Both the position numbers and the translations under genes were made by a program. The notes under the pieces were generated by a model. That model did no database searches, was not told the origin of the DNA, and saw only the letters and a list, made by a program, of their open reading frames with translations. DNA of 13,439 nucleotides from JBIOYL01 sp044870185 (GTDB lineage Bacteria > Actinomycetota > CALGFH01), in the NCBI GenBank assembly GCA_044870185.1, contig JBIOYL010000247.1:1-13439 (forward strand), in the 5' to 3' direction. Below are positions 6,435 through 13,438 of the stretch, piece after piece (position 1 is the first letter of the stretch; each line of letters begins with the position of its first letter).

Positions 6435-9400
6435 ATGATGCGTTGGATCGTTGGATCGAGCTTGCGGTTCCGCTACATCGTCGTCGCGCTGGCGGCGGGG
6501 ATGATGGTCTTCGGCGTCGTGCAGCTCCGCAACATCCCGGTGGACGTCTTCCCCGAGTTCGCACCGCCACGCGTGCAGATCCAGACCGCCTGCCTCGGGC
6601 TGTCCGCGTCCGACGTGGAGCAGCTCGTCACCGTCCCGCTGGAGGACGCGCTCAACGGCATTCCGGGACTGGACGTGATGCGCTCCGCGTCGGTCCCCCA
6701 GCTGTCGTCGATCGAGCTGATCTTCAAGCTCGGGACCGACCTGTTGCAGGCGCGGCAACTGACCCAGGAACGTCTCGACACGGTGCTGCCCACGCTGCCG
6801 ACCTGGGCGAGCCCGCCGGTCATGCTCCAGCCCCTGTCGGCGACGAGCCGGGTCATGAAGATCGGGCTGTCCTCCAAGAGCCGTTCCCTGATCGAGATGT
6901 CGATGATCTCCTACTGGACGATCAGGGCTCGCCTGTTGCGGGTCCCCGGCGTGGCGAACGTGCCCATCTGGGGCGAGCGGCTGCAGATGCTGCAGGTGCA
7001 AGCAGAGCCGGACAGGATGCGAGCGCATGACGTCTCGCTGGAACAGGTCATGGAGACCACCGCGGACGCCCTGGACGTCGGTCTGCTGAAGTTCTCGAAC
7101 GGAGCCAGGATCGGCACCGGGGGGGTCGTGGACACCCCCAACCAGCGGCTCCAGGTCCGCCACATCCTGCCCATCGCGACGCCGAAGGACCTGTCCCAGG
7201 TGATCATCGAGAAGCAGAACGGCAAGCCGCTGCGCCTCGGTGACGTCGCCCGGGTGGTGGAGGACCACCAGCCGCTCGCCGGGGACGCGGTCATCAACGA
7301 CGGCCCCGGCCTCATGCTCATCGTCGAGAAGCTGCCATGGGCCAACACCCTCGACGTGACCCGCGGGGTGGAGCAGGCGCTCGACGAGCTCAAGCCCGGG
7401 CTCACCGGCATCGACATCGACCCCACCATCTTCCGGCCCGCAAGCTTCATCGAGACGGCGCTGCACAACCTCACCAACGCGCTGCTGCTCGGCTGCCTGT
7501 TCGTGATCCTGGTGCTCGGCGCCTTCCTGTTCGAGTGGCGCAGCGCCCTGATCAGCCTCGTGGCGATCCCGTTGTCCCTGGTGGCGGCCGGGTTCGTGCT
7601 CTTCGTGCGTGGGGCCACCATCAACACGATGATCCTGGCGGGGCTGGTGATCGCCGTCGGTGTGGTGGTCGACGACGCCATCATCGACATCGAGAACATC
7701 CTGCGGCGCCTGCGCCAGCACCGCAGAGAGGGGACCGACAAGTCCACGGCGAAGATCGTGCTGGAGGCCTCGCTCGAGGTGCGGGGCCCGATCATCTACG
7801 CGACGCTGATCATCGTGGTGGCCGCCGTGCCGATCTACTTCCTGCAGGGGCTGACGGGCTCGTTCTTCCGGCCGCTGGCGTTCTCCTACGGGCTGGCGGT
7901 GCTGGCCTCCCTGCTGGTCGCGTTGACGGTCACGCCGGCGCTGGCGCTGCTGCTGTTGCGCGGGGCGCCGCTGCAGCGGCGCGAGTCCCCGCTGGTCGGC
8001 TGGCTGAAGCGGGCCTACTCCGCCGTGCTCGCGCGGGTCGTCCGGCGGCCGCGCTGGGCGTACGCGACCGTCGCCGTGTTCATCGCGGCCGGCGTGGCGG
8101 TGGTGCCGTTCCTCGGGGAGTCGCTGTTCCCGCAGTTCAAGGAGCGCGACTTCCTGATGCACTGGATCACGTTCCCCGGCACCTCCCACCCAGAGGAGCA
8201 GCGCATCGTCACCCAGGGCAGCCGCGAGCTGCGCTCCATCCCCGGGATCCGCAACTTCGGGTCCCACATCGGGCAGGCCCTGCTGGGGGAGGAGATCGCC
8301 GGCGTCAACTTCGGCGAGAACTGGATCAGCGTCGACCCCAAGGCCGACTACAACAAGACGGTCAGCGCCCTCGAGGAGACCGTCGCCGGCTACCCCGGCA
8401 TTTATACCGATGTGCAGACCTACCTGAACGAGCGCATCAAGGAGGTGCTGACCGGCACGAGCGAGGCCATCGTCGTACGCATCTACGGCCCGGACCTGGA
8501 GGTGCTGCGCAGCAAGGCCGCGGAGGTGGAGCAGGTCCTGCACGGGATCGACGGGGTCGTCGAGGCGCATGCGGACTTCGTCGTCGACGTGCCGCAACTG
8601 GACGTCCAGGTGGACCTCGCCAAGGCGAAGCGCTACGGGATCAAGCCCGGCGACGTCCGCCGGGCGGCCTCGACGCTGGTCGCGGGGGAGGAGGTCGCCG
8701 ACATCTTCCGCGCCGGGAAGGCCTACGATGTCCAGGTCTGGAGCACGCCCGCCACGCGCCAGAGCGTGACCAACGTCGAGAACCTGCTGATCGACACGCC
8801 CGGCGGCGGTCACGTGCGGCTCGGCGACGTGGCCTCGGTGGCCGTCAAGCCGACGCCGAACCTCGTCGAACGGGACAACAACTCGCGCCGCATCGACGTC
8901 GGCGCCAACGTGCGCGGGCGCGACCTCGGCTCGGTCGCCCGCGAGATCGACAGCCGTGTCAAGGCGATCCAGTTCCCGCGCGGCTACGATGCGCAGGTGC
9001 TGGGCGAGTACCAGGAGCGCCAGGCCGCCCAGCGGCGCCTGCTGGTCTTCGCGGTCGGCGCCGCCATCGCGATCCTGTTGCTGCTGCAGGCGTCCTTCGG
9101 GAGCTTCCGCCTGGCGACGCTGAGCCTTCTCACCTTGCCCATGGCCCTGGTGGGCGGCGTGCTGGCGGCCTGGCTCGGCGGCGGCATCATCTCGCTCGGC
9201 TCGCTGGTGGGGTTCTTCACGGTGATGGGGATCGCCGCCCGCAACGGCATCCTCATGATCAACCACTTCCAGCACCTCGAGCGCTACGAGGGCGAGACCT
9301 TCGGGCCCGCACTGGTGCTGCGCGGCGCCCAGGAACGGCTCTCGCCCATCCTGATGACCGCGCTGGCGACCGGGCTGGCCGTGGTGCCCCTGGTGATCAC

Positions 9401-9575
9401 CGGCGCGATTCCCGGGCACGAGATCGAGCACCCGCTGGCCGTGGTCATCCTGGGCGGCCTGTTCACCTCGACGCTGCTCAACCTGTTCGTCGTGCCGTCG
9501 CTGTACCTGCGTTTCGGCCGGCGCGGGAATCGGCGTTCCCGCCCCGACGGTGATAGCGTCCCGCAGTCGCCGTGA
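6435..9575 (+). CDS. RND efflux permease 2 (CusA/CzcA-like, HME/HAE-type)
   Basis: This 1046-residue protein is a full-length paralogue of permease 1. It starts at ATGATG after AGGAGA, 42 bp downstream of the lipoprotein gene. Twelve TM spans are arranged 1+5+1+5 with two large extracytoplasmic porter/docking regions. TM4 reads VVVDDAIIDIENI (D413, D414, D418, E420). Its TM10 has GIAARNGILMI (R936). Conserved phrases include PVDVFPEFAPPRVQIQT, VPGVANVPIWGE, YLNERIKEVLTGTSEAIVVR, KPGDVRRA and LLIDTPGGGHVRLGDVA. It is closer than permease 1 to the common actinobacterial 'CusA/CzcA-type' consensus as I know it: 'ERIKEVLTGTSEAIVVRIYGPDLEVLR' is standard, whereas permease 1 has QQIRQVQTGEHDPIIVR. 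It may therefore be the ancestral partner of the lipoprotein. Substrate and ion coupling are unproven; cotranscription with its neighbours is likely from the spacing. Confidence 0.94.
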   Translation: MMRWIVGSSLRFRYIVVALAAGMMVFGVVQLRNIPVDVFPEFAPPRVQIQTACLGLSASDVEQLVTVPLEDALNGIPGLDVMRSASVPQLSSIELIFKLGTDLLQARQLTQERLDTVLPTLPTWASPPVMLQPLSATSRVMKIGLSSKSRSLIEMSMISYWTIRARLLRVPGVANVPIWGERLQMLQVQAEPDRMRAHDVSLEQVMETTADALDVGLLKFSNGARIGTGGVVDTPNQRLQVRHILPIATPKDLSQVIIEKQNGKPLRLGDVARVVEDHQPLAGDAVINDGPGLMLIVEKLPWANTLDVTRGVEQALDELKPGLTGIDIDPTIFRPASFIETALHNLTNALLLGCLFVILVLGAFLFEWRSALISLVAIPLSLVAAGFVLFVRGATINTMILAGLVIAVGVVVDDAIIDIENILRRLRQHRREGTDKSTAKIVLEASLEVRGPIIYATLIIVVAAVPIYFLQGLTGSFFRPLAFSYGLAVLASLLVALTVTPALALLLLRGAPLQRRESPLVGWLKRAYSAVLARVVRRPRWAYATVAVFIAAGVAVVPFLGESLFPQFKERDFLMHWITFPGTSHPEEQRIVTQGSRELRSIPGIRNFGSHIGQALLGEEIAGVNFGENWISVDPKADYNKTVSALEETVAGYPGIYTDVQTYLNERIKEVLTGTSEAIVVRIYGPDLEVLRSKAAEVEQVLHGIDGVVEAHADFVVDVPQLDVQVDLAKAKRYGIKPGDVRRAASTLVAGEEVADIFRAGKAYDVQVWSTPATRQSVTNVENLLIDTPGGGHVRLGDVASVAVKPTPNLVERDNNSRRIDVGANVRGRDLGSVAREIDSRVKAIQFPRGYDAQVLGEYQERQAAQRRLLVFAVGAAIAILLLLQASFGSFRLATLSLLTLPMALVGGVLAAWLGGGIISLGSLVGFFTVMGIAARNGILMINHFQHLERYEGETFGPALVLRGAQERLSPILMTALATGLAVVPLVITGAIPGHEIEHPLAVVILGGLFTSTLLNLFVVPSLYLRFGRRGNRRSRPDGDSVPQSP

Positions 9576-9629
9576 CGGACAGGCGCAGATGACAGGACCA
9601 GGCACCGTGGGAACGAACAGGAGGGCATC

Positions 9630-10559
9630 ATGAGCACGCGACTCGTCGGGTTCGTGCCGGCCGTCGTGCTGCGACGGCTTCGCGTCGGCTTCGCGGCGGC
9701 GGCGGTGGCGCTGGCGACGATGACGTTGCCGCTGGCGCCCGCCGCGCGCGGCTCGGCCAGCTCGGGCGGCAACGGCATCCCCCACTTCGACCGCGACAAC
9801 TTCTCCCACCCGACCAGGATCGACAACAAGTGGTACCCGCTGGTGCCGGGCACGCAGTTCGTCCTGGTGGGCCGCATCGGCGGCGGCGGCGGCGGGCTGC
9901 TCCCCCACCGGGTGATCTTCACCGTCACCGACGTGACCAAGGTGATCAACGGCGTGCGCACCAGGGTGCTGTGGGACCGGGACATCAACGAGGGCCAGCT
10001 GGCCGAGGCGGAGCTCGCCTTCCAGGCACAAGACGACGACCGCAACGTCTGGAACATGGGTGAGTACCCCGAGGAGTTCGAGGAGGGGAAGTTCGTCGGG
10101 GCGCCGAGCACCTGGATCGCCGGGCTGGCACGCGCGAAGGCGGGCATCGCCATGCTCGCCAAGCCGCGGGTGGGCACGCCCGCCTACGTCCAGGGGTTCG
10201 CGCCTGCCATCGACTTCCTGGACAAGGCGAAGGTGTTCCAGGAGCACCAGAAGGTCTGTGTCCCGTTCGACTGCTACCACAACGTCCTGGTGATCGACGA
10301 GTGGAGCCCGCTCGACCCGGAGGCCGGCCACCAGCACAAGTGGTACGCGCCCAGGGTGGGCAACGTGCAGGTCACCCCCGCCGGGGGCCAGGAGCAGGAG
10401 ACCCTGGTGCTGGTCAAGCTCGCCCATCTCGGCCCGGCAGCGAGGGCGAAGGTCTGCGCGGAGGCGCTGCGGCTGGACCGGCGTGCCTACCGGGTCAGCA
10501 AGCTGTATCGGCACACCCCACCCGCACGGCCCGGTCCGGGCTGCCGGGCGGCGGACTGA
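9630..10559 (+). CDS. secreted protein of unknown function
   Basis: This 309-residue protein starts at ATG preceded by AGGAGGG (9619-9625) at a short spacing of 4. Residues 1-43 form an export signal with basic residues (R15-R18), a hydrophobic core (about 19-36) and a likely cleavage near AARG-SASS. The mature domain has HPTRIDNKWYPLVPGTQFVLVG (first part at 60-73), a glycine run (84-89), a beta-rich stretch (about 93-116), KVCVPFDCYHNVLVIDEW and AGHQHKWYAPRVGNV. C210 and C215 are close enough to form a disulfide; C276 and C305 are a possible second pair. 'DNKWYPL-PGT' and 'HKWYAPxVG' recur in secreted hypothetical proteins of actinobacteria and some proteobacteria, but I know no function for them. 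It lies 54 bp after permease 2 on the same strand and is followed by terminators, so it is probably the last gene of the efflux operon. A partner role in efflux is inferred. Confidence 0.8.
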   Translation: MSTRLVGFVPAVVLRRLRVGFAAAAVALATMTLPLAPAARGSASSGGNGIPHFDRDNFSHPTRIDNKWYPLVPGTQFVLVGRIGGGGGGLLPHRVIFTVTDVTKVINGVRTRVLWDRDINEGQLAEAELAFQAQDDDRNVWNMGEYPEEFEEGKFVGAPSTWIAGLARAKAGIAMLAKPRVGTPAYVQGFAPAIDFLDKAKVFQEHQKVCVPFDCYHNVLVIDEWSPLDPEAGHQHKWYAPRVGNVQVTPAGGQEQETLVLVKLAHLGPAARAKVCAEALRLDRRAYRVSKLYRHTPPARPGPGCRAAD

Positions 10560-10560
10560 G

Positions 10561-10585
10561 GCGCGGTGGGCGTCGCCCGCCGCGC
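10561..10585 (+). terminator. stem-loop directly after the secreted-protein gene
   Basis: GCGCGGTGGGC (10561-10571) and GCCCGCCGCGC (10575-10585) form an 11-bp stem with one G-U pair and a 3-base loop, starting 2 bases after the TGA. No T-run follows. It probably ends the efflux transcript. Confidence 0.55.
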
Positions 10586-10596
10586 TGTCGGATGAC

Positions 10597-10630
10597 GCGG
10601 GAGCTGGCCACGCGGCATGCCAGCTCCCGC
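10597..10630. terminator. perfect 12-bp inverted repeat between convergent genes
   Basis: GCGGGAGCTGGC (10597-10608) and GCCAGCTCCCGC (10619-10630) are perfect arms with a 10-base loop. It lies between the convergent stops at 10559 and 10649, so it can act as a bidirectional terminator. There is no T-run on either side. Confidence 0.65.
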
Positions 10631-10648
10631 CCCGCCCCGAATCGGGGC

Positions 10649-11104
10649 TCAGCCGCCGCCGCCTGCGGGGCGCACCGGCGCGTCCGGTCCTGGCCCCAGC
10701 CCGAGCAGGCCGTGCGTTGCTCCCATGCACCGGTCCATCACGACGGTGAGCCCGGCCGCCTCGGCGATCCGCTCGGCCTCGGCGGAGACGATCCCAAGCT
10801 GCAGCCACAACACCTTCGCGCCGATGGTAGCGGCCTGCCTGGCGACCCCCGGCGCTTCCTCCGCCGGCCGGAACACGTCCACGACGTCCACCGGCACGTC
10901 GACCTCGCCCAGCGACCGGAACACGCGCGCACCGAACAGCTCGCCGCCGCGCGGGTTTACCGGCACGATCCGATACCCCTGGCGGTGCAGGTAGGCGGGG
11001 ATCTGGTGCGCCGGCTTGGCCGCGTCGGCCGACGCCCCGACCACGGCGATCGTCTTGGTCGTGGCGTAGATCTGCAGGAGCTGCGCCCGTGACGGCCCAT
11101 GCAT
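10649..11104 (-). CDS. CoA-binding (Rossmann-like, CoA_binding_2/YccU-type) protein
   Basis: This 151-residue single-domain protein has the usual length for the small CoA-binding family. The start is ATG at 11104, preceded on its strand by AAGGGGG about 5 bases upstream; a longer in-frame reading from 11254 would overlap the divergent VOC gene and adds no conserved residues. The Rossmann glycine motif is TIAVVGASADAAKPAH (G23-A24-S25). It is followed by GYRIVPVNPRGGELFG, VDVVDVFRPAEEAPGVA, AKVLWLQLGIVSAEAERIAEAAGL and VVMDRCMGATHG (C126, H131). These are the hallmarks of the family, in which CoA binds at the first loop. The Gly/Pro-rich tail (about 135-151) is poorly conserved. The cellular role of this family is not settled. 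It is divergent from the VOC gene, with a 94-bp gap. Confidence 0.88.
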   Translation of the reverse strand: MHGPSRAQLLQIYATTKTIAVVGASADAAKPAHQIPAYLHRQGYRIVPVNPRGGELFGARVFRSLGEVDVPVDVVDVFRPAEEAPGVARQAATIGAKVLWLQLGIVSAEAERIAEAAGLTVVMDRCMGATHGLLGLGPGPDAPVRPAGGGG

Positions 11105-11198
11105 GATGGCCCCCTTTCGCTTCCCAAACCGCTGCCGTGCCCTCCACCATAGGCCGTGGGCGTAGGCCGCGATGAGACCGAGCCGGAGAGGAGCGCCC

Positions 11199-11618
11199 AT
11201 GGCACGCGAGGACTTCCCCGCCCCAACGACAGGATTGGTGCTCACCCACTTCATCGTCGCCGCGGACGTGGCACGCTCGCGCGACTTCTACGTCGGCGTG
11301 CTCGGCGGCACGGTGGTGCTGGACGGCGAGCCGACGATCGTCAAGCTGGCCAACGGCTGGGTGATCATCAACGTGGGCGGCGGGCCGACCGACGACAAGC
11401 CCGACGTGGTGCTGGAGCCGCCGACCGATCCCCACCGCGCCAGTGCCTTCCTGAACATCCGCGTGGCCGACATCCAGGCGACCTACCAGGAGTGGCGCTC
11501 GAAGGGCGCCGAGTTCCTCACCCCGCCCAAGGATCACGGCCGGGAGATCCGCTGTTATGTGCGCGACCCCGACGGCCATCTGATCGAGGTCGGCCAGTCA
11601 ACCGGCGTCCTGGACTGA
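11199..11618 (+). CDS. VOC-superfamily (glyoxalase/bleomycin-resistance fold) protein
   Basis: This 139-residue protein has single-module VOC length. The start is ATG 11199, preceded by GGAGAGGAG (11185-11193); an ATG at 11172 would add nine unlikely residues. Two beta-alpha-beta-beta-beta halves are visible. The first is LTHFIVAADVARSRDFYVGVLGG (H17 at the first metal position) and the second is FLNIRVADIQATYQEWRSKGAEFL. The end is the typical VRDPDGHLIEVGQS, with E130 as a canonical metal ligand. The second-half position that is often His is N86, so metal binding may be altered or absent. The substrate cannot be read from sequence; members include lyases, dioxygenases and resistance proteins. 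The upstream region is shared with the divergent CoA-binding gene. Confidence 0.88.
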   Translation: MAREDFPAPTTGLVLTHFIVAADVARSRDFYVGVLGGTVVLDGEPTIVKLANGWVIINVGGGPTDDKPDVVLEPPTDPHRASAFLNIRVADIQATYQEWRSKGAEFLTPPKDHGREIRCYVRDPDGHLIEVGQSTGVLD

Positions 11619-11928
11619 TCCGCCGGCGCCGACGGCCACACCGACGCCCGGAGGCCACGCCCGGCGCTGCAGCACACCGGCTGCGTCAGCGCGACCTCGG
11701 CGTCCCAGGCGGCGTTCGAGTCCGGCCGGCGGGTGCAGCCGGCGAAGCTCGCCGCAGGCAGAAGCGGCAGCACGAACATGGCGAGCAGGGCAGCCAGGCC
11801 CGCCAGCCCGGATCAGGTGGCTCGCCGGGGTCGTGGCCAGGCCACCGCCACGAGCAGCGCCGTGAGCAGCGCGGCCGCGACGAGCAGGACCACGGGGGCG
11901 AGCTGCCCGGCCCTGCTCGCCGGCCTGA
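11619..11928. other. decayed region; possible remnant of a membrane protein on the - strand
   Basis: No intact gene is visible. On the - strand one frame reads SRAGQLAP, then the strongly hydrophobic VVLLVAAALLTALLVAVAW, then PRPRRAT and a TGA (complement near 11814). The same frame continues past that stop as SGLAGLAALLAMFVLPLLP and AASFAGCTRRPD. Two hydrophobic segments with a basic stop-transfer patch suggest a broken membrane protein gene, but GC-rich antisense frames can mimic this, so confidence is low. On the + strand the BTAD-like reading of the next feature begins abruptly at about 11935 with nothing similar upstream, marking a likely rearrangement junction. Confidence 0.35.
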
Positions 11929-12892
11929 CAGCCGCCGGCCGACCTGGCCCTGGGCCGCCACCGTGAGCTCGTCGCCGAGCTGGAACGCCTGGTCCGCGAC
12001 CAGCCGCTGCGGGAGCGGCTGTGGGCGCAGCTCATGCTGGCGCTGTACCGCTCCGACCGGCGGGCCGACGCCCTGCTCCCCCGGCCCGGCGTGGGAGCGC
12101 TTGCCTTCAGCCCCAACGGCCGGGTCCTGGCCGCCGGCACCGACGACGGCAGCGTCCTGTTCTGGAACGCGGCAAGCCGCGTCCGTGCCGGCCCGCCCCT
12201 GGCCACCCACCAGGGCCGGATCCGGTCGATCGGCTTCGGCAGGGACGGGACGACGGTGGTGACCGCTCCCTGGGACGGGCCCGACACGACCATGTGGGAC
12301 GTCGCGCACCACCGCCGCCTGCAGCGGGTTGGGCCGGGCGGCCCGATGGCCGTCAGCCCCGACGCAGGCTGCTGACGACGACCGGCTACGACCGCCTGAC
12401 CTTCCTGTGGGACGCCGCCACCCACCGGAAGGTCGGGGGCCCGCTGGCCGTCCCCGCGACTCGACGTTCAGCCCCGACGGCCACAGGCTCGCGCTCGCCG
12501 GCGAGGCCGACGACGGCGTCCACGGCTTCGTGACCCTATGGGACACCGGCCGCGGCACCCCCGTCACGGTGTCGCTGCGGCCGCCGGCCCTGGTGTACGA
12601 GCTCACCTTCAGCCCGGACGGCACCGTGCTCGCCACCGCCTGCGATGGGGGCGAGGTGATCATCTGGCGGCTGGCGGACGGCGCGATCATGCGGCAGCTG
12701 CACCTGGACGGCGACGCGCTCACGCTCGCGTTCTCGCCCGACGGCCACACGCTCGCCGCCGGCGGGGCAGCCGGCACGCTGACCTTGTGGGACACCGATC
12801 GCGGCGAGGCGCTCGGCCCGTCCCTCGCCGGCCACGACGGACACCTGACCACCGCCTCGTTCAGCCCGGACGGCGCCACGCTGGCCACGGTG
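11929..12892 (+). pseudogene. truncated, frameshifted BTAD-WD40 (AfsR/SARP-like) regulator
   Basis: Frame 1 (from about 11935) reads DLALGRHRELVAELERLV, RDQPLRERLWAQLM and LALYRSDRRADAL. This is the second half of a bacterial transcriptional activator domain as found in AfsR/SARP regulators. It then jumps straight to WD40 sequence (GVGALAFSPNGRVLAAGTDDGSV onward), so the rest of the BTAD and any central ATPase (NB-ARC-like) domain are missing. About six WD40 units follow, marked by repeated FSPDG and LWD motifs. A 1-base deletion near 12364 shifts frame 1 to frame 3: adding one base restores SPDGRLL. A second shift near 12463 moves to frame 2, resuming at TFSPDGHRLALAGE. Frame 2 stays open to GATLATV at 12892, where an IS200/IS605-type element interrupts the unit. 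There is no start codon or promoter. It is a relic, not an expressed regulator. Confidence 0.8.
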
Positions 12893-13010
12893 ACTCTTCT
12901 GACGCCTGAAGGCGACAGCTTCTCAGGCCGCTTGCGCAGCCTGACGGGCAAGCCCTGCCCGGAGAATGTTGCCCGCCGCGTTCCCATCCGCGTGGGCAGC
13001 CCACCCACAC
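12873..13010 (-). ncRNA. putative TnpB omega-RNA (reRNA) with guide reading into the pseudogene
   Basis: In characterised TnpB systems the guide RNA is transcribed over the 3' end of tnpB and the right end, with its last ~16-20 nt copied from the flanking DNA. Applied here, the scaffold would cover the stem at 12904-12928 and the guide would begin CCGTGGCCAGCGTGG (reading down from about 12892). The extent given is approximate; the RNA is inferred by family, not seen directly. Confidence 0.35.
12904..12928 (-). repeat. right-end stem-loop of the IS element
   Basis: GCCTGA (12904-12909) and TCAGGC (12923-12928) pair across 13 bases, with inner AG/CT or GAAG/CTTC pairing also possible. The stem includes the tnpB stop codon (TGA at 12925-12923). 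Subterminal hairpins at this position are characteristic of IS200/IS605 ends and are part of the guide RNA made from them. Confidence 0.6.
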
Positions 13011-13438
13011 GCCACACAGCAGAACACCGCCTGACTGCGGCGGCTCTCCGCCGCCACCTGCCCACAGTCGGGGCAGGTGCGGGAGGTGGTGCGGGGGTTC
13101 ACCGCGACCAGCGTGCGACCGGCGCGTGCAGCCTTGTCCGCAAGGACCGCCAGCAACACCCCCCAGCCCGCATCCAGGATCGACCGGTTCAACCCCGCCT
13201 GCTGCGCCACATTGCTACCCGGCGCCTGGACCGTACCCGACGCCGACCGAGTCAGGTTGCCGATCTGCAGGGCCTCGTGCACGAGCAGGTCGTCGCCGCG
13301 CACCAGCTCGAGCGCGGTCTTGTGGGCATGGTCGCGGCGCTGCCGGCCGACCTTGCGGTAGATGGCCGCGACCCGCGCTTTGGCTTTCCCCCGCCGCTTG
13401 GAGCCGCGTTGTTTGCGCGCAAGGGCCTGCTGGGCGCG
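12923..13438 (-). CDS. tnpB: TnpB (OrfB-type) RNA-guided nuclease, C-terminal part
   Basis: The last 171 residues are visible; the start is beyond the right edge and the frame is open to that edge. An Arg/Lys-rich helix (LARKQRGSKRRGKAKARVA and what follows) is the usual central TnpB helix. HEALQIGNLTRSA carries the second RuvC acid (E, codon at 13276-13274) in the place of the common 'VEDL.I.NM.RS', with the neighbouring D replaced by A. AGRTLVAVNPRTTSRTCPDCG and FCCVACGWAAHADGNAAGNI give the zinc ribbon (CPDC...CVAC) and the third RuvC acid (D, codon 12988-12986). The first RuvC acid is outside the window. The visible part has no stop or frameshift, so the protein may be active. A short internal GTG (13303) is not the true start. 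Confidence 0.92.
   Translation of the reverse strand, partial: RAQQALARKQRGSKRRGKAKARVAAIYRKVGRQRRDHAHKTALELVRGDDLLVHEALQIGNLTRSASGTVQAPGSNVAQQAGLNRSILDAGWGVLLAVLADKAARAGRTLVAVNPRTTSRTCPDCGQVAAESRRSQAVFCCVACGWAAHADGNAAGNILRAGLARQAAQAA

Noticed and set aside
5970..11579. A 1869-codon open frame on the - strand
   Set aside because: It runs antisense to the lipoprotein, RND2, secreted-protein and VOC genes and straight across their gaps. Its product is rich in R, H, D, Q and G with no domain, as expected from the complement of GC3-biased codons. The + strand genes have clear family motifs.
12021..12533. 170-codon + strand frame in the pseudogene region
   Set aside because: Only its 3' part (from about 12366) matches WD40 sequence; the rest is a shadow. 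It is one segment of the frameshifted pseudogene.
12538..12909. 123-codon + strand frame
   Set aside because: Out-of-frame shadow of the WD40 reading; the frame with LWD and FSPDG motifs is the one starting at 12464.
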